This document shows positions 23,544 through 34,738 of a DNA stretch of 64,000 nucleotides, in pieces. Made by a program: the position numbers and the translations under genes. A model generated the notes under the pieces. It made no database searches, was not told the DNA's origin, and saw only the letters and a list, made by a program, of their open reading frames with translations. Within the stretch, counting starts at the first letter, position 1; each line of letters starts with the position of its first letter. The stretch is from Spizellomyces punctatus DAOM BR117 (lineage: Eukaryota; Chytridiomycota; Chytridiomycetes; Spizellomycetales; Spizellomycetaceae), in contig NW_015971546.1 of the NCBI RefSeq assembly GCF_000182565.1, positions 816,614 to 880,613 of the forward strand, in the 5' to 3' direction.

Positions 23544-24165
23544 GAGCTTGGAAGGGGTAGGCTGCGTTTATGAGCTTGGTTGTTAGGTGGTGGGGTAAAT
23601 TAAACAGTGGTTATGGGGCTATTTCATTGGAATAGGGGAATATGTTTGACACAGACAATGTAAATATCAATGGAAATGGGGAGTGGTAGATGGGGACTCT
23701 GATGCTCGAAGACCTTGGGGAAAACTCTTGGTGGTGGTTGTATAGATTTTTGACTTTTTTGATTTGGTTTGGTTTGGGGGTTGGTCGTTGATACCGGGGG
23801 GTTATTTGATCCTTTTTTTTTTTTTTGAAATGGGTGGGTTTTTGGCGATGGTGAAAAGAAGACAAGGACTTGTGTATTTAAGATGTGATAGACGACGGAT
23901 GCCATCTTTTAAAATTTCTATTTCTTTACTTGTTATTTTGGATATCTTCATTTTATCGCTTGGTTTTGGTTTGGGGCCAGGTACATTGCGTGTGGGTCTG
24001 GTTTTTCAATCCGATAATGTGCATGTGGGAAGGGGTTTTTGCTATAGTAGCCTACATAAATATGCCTCTGAGAATATCTGGATATAAATGAGAGGCATGT
24101 TGCAATATATACATCTTTTGCTACCACCACGAACATTACCCTTTCCTCTAGGTCCTTTTCTTTTG
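23544..24165. other. Intergenic region between convergent genes
   Basis: T/G-rich on the plus strand with a run of about 14 T near 23812-23826. No exon-like frames are seen; it holds only the two 3' flanks. Confidence 0.5.
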
Positions 24166-25346
24166 TCATTTCCACACATCAAGACCCACCTCATCCACAA
24201 ACCCCGAAACCCACTTCCAAACCTTCTGAAGCCTTGCAAGACGTCTCTTGATATCCAATAAGGGTACGAATTGTATTTTGGCGCCAGGAGGGTAGCCCCA
24301 CCTCGTTTCTATCTCACATGCGATTGGACACCCATTGACGGTAGTCAAAGCTGATTCGAGTGTTTTGATTTGTTCAGAGAGGATTCGCGTGGTAGTTAAT
24401 AGGGCAACGTATTGCCATGATTTACATGCTTTTGAGGCCTGCGCCAGAGATGGTTGATCTTGAATGTGACGATCAAGTTCTGATTGAGCTACTTGGTCAA
24501 ATAAGCTGCAAAGGAGTTCAAGGGGGAGGACATCTCGTGCTGGGTGATTGTAATACGTTGATTTGGTTGTGGTGGTTTGAAGGAGTTTGTGAAGGCGTGT
24601 GGATTGGCGGAGGAGGGTTACTGCTTGGGTTTCGGTTTGGTGTCGGTGCGTGGCGAGGTGCTGTAGGATGGCATGGTCGCCATAATATCCTGGGCTGTAA
24701 TGGAAAAGTTATAGCAGATAGATAAAAAAAAACTCAAAAAGAAAAAAAAGCAGGAAATGAGAAAAGGAAAAATAAAAGTTACCTTCGTCCAATTTCAATC
24801 GTTGTTACGGTCAAATCCTTTAAAACCTCCAACGACGACGGCCAAACACCAGCAACCATTCTCAACCCCAACATTTCCCCAATTCCAAAATCAACATCCG
24901 CGACAAAATCCACTCGGTCCAATTCACTCCACCCCGTTTCCTCAGCAATCTGCTTCAAAGCCTCTGGAGGACCTGGACAAATTACAAGAAACCTTGTATC
25001 GTGTGCCAAGAGTACATGATTGAATGCTTTTTGTGATTGTGTTATGGACCGTGTTTCGGAGGTTAGTTCGTCGGTCCATGTTTGAGTACTATCGGATTTT
25101 AGGCCTAGGAAGGAGAGGAGGCGGAGGAGGTTGGGACATACTTGGCACCAAGGATCCTGGACGATTGGATATTAGTTTTTTTTGTTGTGGGTTGAAAGCA
25201 ATGCAAGGTGGATTATTTACTTTGAGGAGGATGACGACCAATTGGGATTGTTGGGTAAGGTTGACCAAGTCTACGGTTTGGCCGTTGATGGTGGTGAGTT
25301 GTGGAGGGAATCGTGCCGTATCCGAAACTCGCGGGCGGACAATCAT
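24166..25346 (-). CDS. Thioredoxin-fold protein (AhpC/TSA-like) with long C-terminal extension (at least 342 aa)
   Basis: Exons 25346-25221, 25156-24783 and 24694-24166 are in phase. The first exon gives FPPQLTTINGQTVDLVNLTQ then QSQLVVILLK, the strand-turn-strand opening of AhpC/TSA-type thioredoxin folds. The second begins DPWCQVCPNLLRLLSFLG, a WCxxC motif at the expected active-site helix, followed by HDTRFLVICPGPPEALKQIA. The last exon (176 codons) is a helical extension with no recognised domain. A disulfide or peroxide-related redox function is inferred. The open frame runs upstream of the chosen ATG (VFDVNPPRSRTNAFPLQVVA), so an additional first exon is likely and the true start is unresolved. 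Confidence 0.65.
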
Positions 25347-25814
25347 GTTTTTTGCAACAACCTGCAGAGGGAATGCGTTTGTCCGTGATCTCGGTGGATT
25401 TACGTCAAATACTCCCAGTCGCGTCTTTATGGGTGTCCTGACAGCTTACTTGAGGCAGCCTTTATAAGTTTTCTAAACCAAAGCACAGGTCTTTATTTTT
25501 GTTATTTCCTCGCCCGACTAGATGATTGCATTACCATTTACACATACCAGAATATATGTGCTGTTTGTGGAAAACAACACTACAGGAATGTTCATCTATC
25601 AATGTAAAAAGTGGAGTAGCCGCGCGAGACTAACCCGCTTACGAAACGCATCTCATCCAAGTTGATAATTGAGGGTCCAAAGGGGCTTTATCCTCCGGAA
25701 ACCTGCGGAGGGGTCTATGCTTTCATACCGTTTGTCTTTTTTCATTGATACAAAAGTTGGAATATTTGAACAAACATTGGCCAACTCGAGGGCCGGTTTT
25801 ATTTGGAAGCAATT
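25347..25814. other. Divergent intergenic region
   Basis: Probably the shared promoter of the thioredoxin-like and calcyphosin-like genes, and the likely location of the former's missing first exon. No repeats or recognised motifs were seen. Confidence 0.35.
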
Positions 25815-27235
25815 ATGGCAACACCTCTCTCGATTCTTCTTCCCTCCGTCGAGTCCCCCATCAACCCAACTCCCCTCTTTCATCTCCCACTCCCTTTCGA
25901 CATCAAAGAAGACCAAGCTGAAATCGACCGCGAGTCCGTGCGTCCGATTCTAGAATGGCAGATTGGGCCGGCGTTGGATAGGTTGGGTTCCGAGCCGAGG
26001 CGGGTTTGGAGGTTGTACAGTCGTCTCTGTGAAGGCGGTTCACAGATGGCGAGTGTAACAAAGAATGCTTTGAAGAGTATTTGTGGTGTTGACATTGATG
26101 ATGAGGTGGCTGGTAGTACTGTATTTATTCTCTGGCTGAATATGTGTACTGACGACAGTTTGTTACAGAGTGCAGCTCTGATCGTTTCCGCATATCGGCT
26201 AACATCAGATGGTATGCATACCAGAAATTGCAAATATGAATGTCATTTGCACTGATTCAGTCAATGTCGTTTTCAGATCCAACGACGATAGAAGACTTTA
26301 TTCTCGACATCAAGGTAATCTCTCTACCCGCTGTGTGCACAGCGTCCTTTACTCACGTACCTTTTCACAACAGGGAGGCCTCAACCCCACCCGTTTCGAT
26401 CTAGTGCGCGATACATACCGCCTCATTTCGAAAGCAGCTAGCAACCCCAAGCAATTCGTTAAAACCGCCAAAGCCCTCTTCAATCCCCTCGGCCATCCCC
26501 GATCAACGGAACTCGGTGCGGATAAAATATTGCAAGAGTTTTGCACATACTGGGCGAGTAACCCATCAGAAGGCGTGGAGATGATTGAGTGGGAGTATTA
26601 CTATGCGGGGATATCGGCGGGATTTGAATCGGATGAGCGGTTTGAGAGGATGATGTTTGGGTGCTGGCCGGGTCTGGAGAAAAAGGAAGATGGGAGTCAG
26701 GAGAGTAAAACTGGAGATGCGGGGAGAAGGACAGATTTGGAGCTGGCAAGATGTGAGGTGATGAGAGATAAGAGAAAGCTTGCGGGTCGTGTGAAACTGT
26801 TGGAGGCATTGGGTGAGCTTGTTTCTTGCTCTTTGCATCCATTTTGCAACTCGTTTGACTAAATGTGATCGATTAGTGAACGATTCTCGCACCTTTCGAT
26901 CAGCCCTCGACCTCTGTCTTTTGCGACATCCCCCACCTCCTTCCCCACCTGCTCAGCAACCGCTTTGGACGCGAACCTACCTTTGCAACATCATATCCCA
27001 AATGTATGCACTGGTTGGGTACACCATCTCCACTACTGACGAAGATGAACAACTTATCAACAGTCTCTATCGGAGAGTACTAAAGGAAGCTGGATTCAGA
27101 GGGCTTGAAGTCAATGGGAAGGGGGGTGCAGGAGGAGGTGGGGTCATGGAGTTGGAAACGAGTCTGCGGAATGCGTTACGGAGAGAGTGCAACTTTTTAG
27201 AGTACAGAATTGTGGCCAGGGTCGCGCAGATGTGA
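25815..27235 (+). CDS. Calcyphosin-like protein, divergent (about 383 aa)
   Basis: Exons 25815-26087, 26169-26211, 26277-26314, 26374-26812 and 26877-27235 are in phase. The third and fourth exons give TIEDFILDIKGGLNPTRFDL, then NPLGHPRSTELGADKILQEF and EWEYYYAGISAGFESDERFE followed by RMMFGCW. The YYAGxSA..(D/E)..F..MM...W pattern and the preceding LxEF segment match the C-terminal EF-hand pair of calcyphosin/CAPS. Acidic Ca ligands are mostly lost, so Ca binding is doubtful. The 81-nt intervening sequence 26088-26168 is open and divisible by three, so it may be retained, adding 27 residues. A C-terminal module (LYRRVLKEAGFRGLEV...) is of unknown type. Calcyphosins are common in organisms with motile cilia; a zoospore-related role is speculation. 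Confidence 0.6.
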
Positions 27236-27508
27236 TCTTCAAATCCACTTGGCCTTTTACTGCTTTTGTTTCTGCATAGAGAAGATGTGGGTGGAAGTTG
27301 AAGCGTATCGCAGTAGGTAAAGGGAAGGATAATAGGGGACGACAAGGAAGACACTAATGGATTTGCGACACGCTGACGAACCCAGAATATTATTCAAGCT
27401 TTGAAGAATACCAGGATAATAGTCCACATATAGTTTCGCTCTCGTTTCTATACATTTTGATGCCACATATACAGCCGGTCACATATTTTCCTCTTGTATG
27501 GTCTACGT

Positions 27509-28400
27509 CTATGCCTTGTGCTCATCGACATACGCAGGCTTGATCCTCGAGCTCAAGACTTGCTCAAAAGTAGGATCAACCTGCTCTGAGCTTGACACAT
27601 CCATTTTCAGGTCCCTAAACAGAGAAAGTCAACATGGTGGTTATATCGCACAGCTGAAAAATGTTGAGAGCGAACCTGATCTGCCCATCCGACAATCTGT
27701 AAACCCATGCGTGAACAGTCAAGTCTTGACCCTTTTTCCACGCATTTCGGACAATGTTTGTATGACAAACACCCCGAACGGTTCGTAGTACGTTCAGTTC
27801 GCACATCAAATCAACTTTTTCCTTTGGGTCCTTTACGGCCTCCACTCGTCGTCTGTGCTCCATATAAAAGTCTTTGATGGGTTGCAGCCAGTTGTCGAGG
27901 AGACCGAGTTGTTGGTCGGAGAGTGCGGCATGCACACCTCCACAATTGTAGTGACCACATACGACAATGTGCTTCACCTTGAGAGCTTCAACGGCGTATT
28001 GGAGAACGGAGAGGAGGTTGAGATCGCTCGTGGTAAAGGTGTTGGCAATGTTACGATGTACAAACATGTCTCCAGGACCGAGACCGACTGGCGAATGTCA
28101 TTGTCAGCGAGGTCAAAAATACAAGTTGTCTTACAAGCATCCAGAAAACTCACCAATTTCAGTGGGAGGGACGCGAGAGTCACTGCATCCGATATACATG
28201 ATTTCGGGTGCTTGTCCTTGCGCCAAAGTCTCGAAAAGACCAGGGTTTTCAGCCTGCTTTTGTTTCGCCCATGCCTTGTTGGCGTCCAGCAAGTGTCCTA
28301 GCAATTTAGGACTACTTGTTACAGGCTGGGTAACCTGGTCGGCAACTGGCCGCTCCTCGTTAGGTTTCCCATTTTTTGGATGAAAGATTCCACTGAGCAT
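27509..28400 (-). CDS. Beta-carbonic anhydrase (254 aa, possible mitochondrial presequence)
   Basis: Exons 28400-28154, 28087-27676 and 27614-27509, introns 66 and 61 nt, in phase (765 nt). Beta-class signatures are clear: IMYIGCSDSRVPPTEIVGLG, MFVHRNIAN and HIVVCGHYNCGGV, giving the zinc ligands Cys, Asp, His and Cys. It interconverts CO2 and bicarbonate, supplying bicarbonate to carboxylases. The open frame continues upstream of the ATG as an Arg/Ser-rich stretch (RSFASNPSRYTAISGRRHIS) that looks like a mitochondrial targeting peptide but has no ATG in this exon. A spliced first exon with a transit peptide is therefore possible, with the ATG at 28400 giving a cytosolic form. Confidence 0.92.
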
Positions 28401-29296
28401 GCTGATGTGTCGACGGCCTGATATTGCAGTGTACCGAGATGGGTTGCTCGCAAAGGATCTCAAGAGCGGACACACCAGCCGGCTGCTGGCTTTTATCAAA
28501 GGCAGTTTGAAGGGAGATGGAATGAACCGTTGTAGTCACAACGGCTCGGCAAGTTTGCCCAAATGAAATTGAGACTGTTTTGAAATGTAATCGAAAGGAA
28601 CCCTTTATCGTTTCCTTGTTGAGATGAACGTTGAGATGAGCGGTGGGGGGGGAGAAGCTAAATAAGCAAATCGACAACGGAGATAAACGGCCGGAGCAAA
28701 GCAGCAGCAGAAGGAAAAAAAAAAAAAAAGTGAGACAAATGACGAAAGTGTGAAAATCAAAAAGGCAAGTCGCGTGTGTGATTTTAAAAGGTTGTTGTTT
28801 GTGGGGGGGAAATCGGGACGAAACAAGATTGAGTTTATTGGCAAAACGGGATTTGTTTAAAAGGGAAATTGAGTGAAGAAGGAGAATGAACGAACGAACA
28901 ACGACGACGATTATTAAGAAAATGGGGCATTGAAATGACAAGTGTGTTTATTGCCAACTGTGTTTTAGTTTATTATCTTGTCATCTGCATGGCCCATCTG
29001 GCAGCTTCATTTCCTATCGCTCTGCTGCAACACTTGTTTGATCGGAATGGGCCAAACTCTTGAGATCGATCATCTCTCCCTGGAAATCCCTCCTAGTTTT
29101 TAAAAAACCCTTGATGGTTGATGCACTGGGCGCTTTTGGGGGCAACACTTGATGCATTTACAGCAAGCGTTTCTTTAAATAGCAACAGACAGCCAAGTCA
29201 TAATGTGTTGCTCTCCAACACCACACTTGTGGAGCGACGCAAACGTCCGTTTATCTAAAAGCACCACATCTATCTGGATAGCTGTGCAAACAGTCC
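28401..29296. other. Divergent intergenic region, 0.9 kb
   Basis: Separates the minus-strand carbonic anhydrase from the plus-strand CH-domain gene. It includes a poly-A run (about 28715-28730) and purine/pyrimidine-skewed stretches that create long spurious frames on the minus strand. No gene is supported, apart from a possible extra first exon of the carbonic anhydrase. Confidence 0.45.
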
Positions 29297-31686
29297 ATGC
29301 GTACCACTGTACCGCCATTGAGTGCCAATTTACGCTCCAAAAGTTCCTCCTTGCATGATCTATTGTCAAGCAAAACAGAAACCAACAATGGTCTAGTCCA
29401 TGAGCAGACGGGAGAGCAGCAGGAGGATGGTGGGGATATCCCAGCTTCACCTGCCGCCACACATGGAATCCACTCTTGGTCAGATAGCGAGACATCTGCC
29501 TACATTTCCTGGATCAATGCACTGCTCCCTCCCACTGACCTCGATCTGGCGCACCTTTTGCCCCTTACGAACGCTGAAACCTTTTTTGACGCTTGTCGGA
29601 CCGGTGTCCTCCTGGCCAAACTCTTGGACAAGACCATACCGGGTTCAATACCCATGGAAAGAATCCACCGGAAACCAAAGACTGAGATTCATATGCGAGA
29701 GAACTGTGGACTGGTCTTGGACGCTTGTCGCAAGGTTGGCGTAAAGACGCTGAATATTGGGCCTGCTGATGTGATGGCCGGTGTGCCGCATTTGTGTTTG
29801 GCATTGGTCTGGCAGATTATCAAGGTATGTAGGATGGGCCAGCGGATTCCAATTTTGCCAGACTCTGAATTCTCACTCCCGGTTTGTTGCAGGTGGGACT
29901 CATGTCCAAAATACAGGTGGATGATCCTTCCGCACCAACAGATCAGCCCAAGTCAAAAGCTGGCACATCTACTCAGGCCGTACCGCAGGACCGTGTCCTG
30001 CTGCAATGGATCAACAGAGAGTTGAAGCGCAATGGATGTCCTCGCTCCGTCTCTAATTTCGGCACAGACCTTTCTGATTCCGAATGCTATGCCCATTTGC
30101 TCTCATCCATTGGAGATGGAGGTGGCATAAATGTTACCGGGGTACTACAAGAAAGGGACTTTTATCGACGGGCAGAGATGGTTCTGGATGCTGCAGATGC
30201 ACTTGGGTGCCGATACTTTGTTACTCCCAAAGAAATTGTGGCGGGCAACCGAAAGTTGAGCATGGCATTTTTGGCGGTTTTGCATGAAGCAATGATACGA
30301 TTGGGGAGACATGGCGAGCGGGACCAGGTTGCGAGACACAGGGAGACAAGCGAGACATTCGCACAACAAAGCTCGGAGATCAAGCGACTCAAAGACGAGC
30401 TAGACACCATGCGGGCCAAGATGAAAATAGTAGAGTATCAAAACGCTGAACTCCAGCAATTGGAAGGAAGGGCGATGGGTGAGGTCGGAGGTTACAAGAA
30501 AAAGGTGGACGCTCTTCAAACCCAGGTGAAGGAACTCTTGGCCGAAAGATCAACTCTAGAGTCCGAAGCAGAAACCGCGCAAGCAGACGCAGCTGCACTC
30601 CGAAAAGAAAATGGCGAACTCCAAAAGAAAACTCGCTCCCTGAAAGAAGAGTCAGGGCTCCTCCGTGCCGAAATCAAGGCCCTTACTTCCGAAAACCGCT
30701 CCCTCCAACAGGAGCTCGACAACCTTTTGCAAGAGCTTCGGGACCAGGCCACGGAGCTTAAAGAGAAGCTTATGGAAGCTGGAGAGACGGTGGCAAGAAT
30801 GACAACCGAACGAGTTAAACTTCGTGCAGAGTTGGATGAGATGACCATCGAACGAGCACAGCTCCGTCAGGAAATCGAAGCTCAGACGGCAGCTAGATAT
30901 AAATTAGAGGAAGAGCTTGATATGCGACAGCATGAATTGAAACGAATCTCTGTCGTGACGGATTCAGCGATTCGCGAAAAAGAAATGCTACACAAACGTG
31001 TGTCGGACATGGAGATTGACATTGAAGCCACTGAAGGGCTACTCCAATCCCAGGATGCTCCACCAGAGACCCGAGCAATACAAGTCGGCTTGGAAGCACT
31101 ATTAGAAACCGATACAACACCTGCGATTGTAGAGGATCAACTACGATCGTCCACTGCTACTTTATCAACGTCAAAGCGACCTCGCAGTGTGAGTCTCCTT
31201 GCAAGGAACTCGACATCGGATCTGCAACTCCTAGGATCACCATTAGGTCTCCGCTCCAGAGCGTCATCCGTGACAAGCGGGACTAGCACATCTGATAGAC
31301 CTCGCGTCCTTCCAGTGGCAGTGCAGATAAAGTGGCTGCTGGATGACAAGGACAAGTTAAAGGATGATTTGGAAAAGGCTTTGAACCGTGTTCGCAACCT
31401 TGAAGAGACGATAAGAATGTTAAAATCTGCGAGTGAAGCTGTTCGGTTGGCGCAAGCCATGGATCCTGTTGCGGATGTAGAGAGGCCGGTTTCCGAAGTA
31501 GTGGAACGGATGGATAAGGTTGGTTATCTTTTATTTTTTGCCTCATGCGATCCTTTCGGAAACTCAAGTTTGAAAATACTGATTCTTTTCCCTTTCAAAT
31601 AGATCAATACCGAAATGCGCGCATTGACAACTAGGATTCGAACTAGACATCACCCAACTTCCAAATTGCACACTAGCATGACTTGA
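29297..31686 (+). CDS. Tandem calponin-homology plus coiled-coil protein, fimbrin-related (745 aa)
   Basis: Exons 29297-29824, 29893-31518 and 31603-31686 are in phase (2238 nt). CH1 spans roughly residues 55-180 (AYISWINALLPPTDLDLAHL, GVLLAKLLDKTIPGSIPMER, ENCGLVLDACRKVGVKTLNI, ALVWQIIK). CH2 follows a linker (LLQWINRELKRNGCPRSVSN, YAHLLSSIGDGGGINVTGVL, RRAEMVLDAADALGCRYFVT, AGNRKLSMAFLAVLHEAM). The CH sequences resemble fimbrin/plastin CH pairs. Instead of a second CH pair, a heptad-rich coiled coil of about 250 residues follows, then a serine-rich segment and a second short coiled coil (WLLDDKDKLKDDLEKALNRV). The expected role is actin-filament binding and, through coiled-coil dimerisation, bundling, as in cortexillin. 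No N-terminal EF-hands are seen. Confidence 0.85.
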
Positions 31687-31919
31687 TACATAGGTTTAGG
31701 TAGGATTTCAAGCAGATAGACAAAGCCGTAGTTTATTTAGGGATTAGGACCTTATATGAGACAAAGAAGAACTGCTTGCTGTCTCTCAAGTCAGGTAAAC
31801 GTCAAATAGGGTAGACCTTGAAGCAACTATTACTTGAACATGTCCTATATCCTGTACCCTTGCCCTATACATCTGACCCATAAAAATATACACGTAGAAT
31901 CCTACCTAAAATACATCTT

Positions 31920-34305
31920 TTAATAAAGACCCTCCCGATGGATTTTAAAGTCCAAATGTCCATCATCTTTCGATCCAATCCCCAACCTGGACGAATCTAC
32001 ACCTCCACTGCTCACCCCAGACCGATTCATGATCAATGTCGCAGGTTGCGCAATATGCTTTGCAGCCGCCTCAAGTAAGGATACATCCTTGTCCACTGTG
32101 ACTGTTGCGATGCTGTAGACCGTTAGAGCTGCTACTGCCATCCAATACAAAAAGACAAGGACCCAAAAGACAATGAGAGGAGCCCAGGGAATAAAAGTTG
32201 CTTGTGTCGGTTCTAAATGTTCTTCGAAAAGTGTTGGACTCGTTGTATGGACTCCGGCTACTTGCGCTAACGATGTAGTTGCGATACTGTGGGCGTAGGC
32301 GTGAAGAACGGATTTTTCGCGGATACCAGGTGGGACGAGGGGACTTGCTTGGCCATTTGTGTACATTCGGGATGTTGTCCCAGCTAATTTAATAACATAA
32401 AGATGAGTATATGAACTAGTAAAAAAGTAGAAACGACACCCAAGATATATACCATTGAACATTGCCCCGGATACAGCCCAAGTAGCAGACGAGTTTTGCG
32501 GAGCAGGAATCGCCGACACAACCGTCAACCGTCCTTGATTGTTTCGGTATCTCACGGGTTGCAGTACCTGCACATTGCAGACCAACAATCCGTACATTCT
32601 TGCCCCGCCTGTATGCATAAAGCCCACTATTGTTGTTATGCCCGGCATCAGTATTCAGTTCGCCTTGGTCGACATTCCAGATCATGGACCAAAAGACAGG
32701 GAACGGGTTGTTTGGCTGCCCGCGCTGTTGCAAAGCTGTAAAGGAAGGATCAAATTCTGCGGTACCGGACTGTATATTAGATGGAGATCAATATAACACC
32801 TTGAACGACAGGTACATACGTCCGGCATTCCATCCGGCTTGTGGGCCTTGACCAACTGTATCCGTCAGTCCCGGCTTCCCCGGACAATTATAACCAACAG
32901 ATCCGGCCGGAGGTCCATTTATGGGTTGGAACACTGTCACATTGCAGACTGGAGTAAGGTTTTCGCAAGTCACCTTGACGCCGGTCGTTTCAGCTATATA
33001 GTTGATGCCCGATGTGTCCCCGGCGGGGAGGAGGAGGGCGGTGACCTCTGGGCTTTGAGGATCAGGATCGTCCAGAGTGCGCACCTGAGCCAAATGAAAT
33101 GTCGTCAGGCTGGTATGGTTAATGAAACTTGGACATCATTCGCAGAAATCCTTTACCATATGCTTCGTGGACATGTTATTAGCGGTCAATAATCCGTCAT
33201 TCCCACCTCGCAAGATATCCATTGCACCTTGGGCATCAGCGCAACTATTGGCTACATACCTCAGGACACAAGGTAAAATCTGTTCACCCCCACAATCAGA
33301 ATAAACTGGTGCCTTCTGGCATTCATCGTCGAGTACCCTGCCCAAAGCTGATGTCACCGTCGGTCGTGACGCTGAGACGGGTACAATTTGGCTCTGTACA
33401 GCAGCATGTAGCCATATGCCTTCCACAATAGCGATAGCGTAGGTTAAAATAACCAGTGGAACAAACATGAAAACCACCACTCGTAGGAGGGATGAGACGA
33501 CTGAGCGAGACGATGTCATGCAATAGAAGAGTGCTTGCATAACTGAAAAGGGGCTTGCCGTTGCACATATGTTGGACATGAGAGTGAACTTTTGTCTTTT
33601 GTCAGTTGGTAGTCTACTGAACAGCAGGCACTTGGTCTTACCTGCTTTGGAGTAGGCAACCGTCGGTACGCTCCATTGTCATTCGATGCAGAAAATGATG
33701 CCTTGAGCCATTGGGAGCTCAAACTGTATGCTAGTGTCCCAGCCAAAAACGGCAATGTCAAGGCCGTGAACCTGTACAGCAGATAAAGTTTCGTATCATC
33801 CAATTAATGACAATCTTGGTTCCTGCAACGTCGTACCTCGACACCAAACTGGTAATAAGCAGCACTCGACCCGCAAATGCTAGAATATACAGTCCACTTG
33901 AATCAACTCTTAAAAAAGTCGCTTGCAGATAAGCAGCTAATGCAAAAGTTGCAGCGTTGGCACGCCATGTAAAGAACCGGAACCGGAAAGTGAACATTTC
34001 TTCAAAAAGGACAACATACCAAACCCTGCAGCAATGATCATTGTCGTGAATATAATCACAACACTTGGAATCCATATCCGTGAGCGTTTGGCCTCTGCCG
34101 AGTACTGGACGGGATGTTCTTCGATTTGAATGGTGGAAGTTGAGTTGGTATGGCTTGGCTGAAGCCACAGAAATCAATAAAAATTATGGTTTTAAGGTTG
34201 CCCTCCAAATGAAAAACGAAATACGCTTGGATTTTCAGCGCCCTTTTTTGTATTTTCGGCAGTGTCGTGATGTGCGATGTTGACGGGAGCCTCGGGAGGA
34301 TCCAT
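31920..34305 (-). CDS. Multi-pass membrane protein with large extracellular domain (family not named; one splice region unresolved)
   Basis: Supported exons: 34305-34225 (MDPPEAPVNIAHHDTAE...), 34158-34020, 33936-33837, 33771-33642, 33588-33157, 33084 to about 32828, and the last, 32383-31920. The segment between about 32770 and 32453 is coding but its splicing did not resolve in phase. Membrane spans: IWIPSVVIIFTTMIIAAGF, LYILAFAGRVLLITSLVSRF, LTLPFLAGTLAYSL, VVVFMFVPLVILTYAIAIVE and, near the C-terminus, WAPLIVFWVLVFLYWMAVAA. The roughly 350 residues between the last two spans carry paired cysteines and NxS/T sites (ENLTPVCNVTVFQP), consistent with a glycosylated extracellular region. The layout resembles uncharacterised fungal membrane proteins with N-terminal spans and one C-terminal span. 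Lies directly downstream of the 7TM gene on the same strand. Confidence 0.6.
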
Positions 34306-34560
34306 ATTTGCTCAACTGTTTTCCCAATGTGCTGTCTTTGTCTTGCTTGCGTTGGCAAGTTTTTTTATGTGAAAACCGCTGTTTGTCGTCTGGCTTGCTC
34401 AGTAGGGACCTCTTTGTTTACTTTTAATTTCCTTGACCCTTTTCCGTGTCGGAGGGTTGGCTGTGCACGCGATTTTTGTCACCCAGCGCAAGTTTCAAAA
34501 GACTGTATTTTAGATGGTTTTATTGCTAAAGGCAAGTTATGATAAAGGACGGGAATTTCT

Positions 34561-34592
34561 GTCTAGAGTTGACACATTCCGTCTAGAGTTGA
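34561..34592. repeat. Short direct repeat, 20-bp period
   Basis: GTCTAGAGTTGA occurs at 34561-34572 and again at 34581-34592, between the start of the multi-pass membrane gene (34305) and the 3' end of the 7TM gene, i.e. in the former's probable promoter. The two-turn spacing would suit a dimeric DNA-binding factor. Confidence 0.4.
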
Positions 34593-34738
34593 AAGCAAAT
34601 TGTCCAAAGTACGGCATGTTTACATGTTATCTACAAGTTCATGAACCAGATGTGGTCCCAAGTGTACGTTCGACCCAACCCTCCAGATACTGAAGCAGAG
34701 TTAATGGCAGAAAACAGACAATACCACAACATGTGTTG

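Noticed and set aside
28360-28941. 193-codon minus-strand frame
   Set aside because: It overlaps the carbonic anhydrase first exon in another frame and is mostly poly-F/L/S readings of pyrimidine tracts in the divergent promoter.
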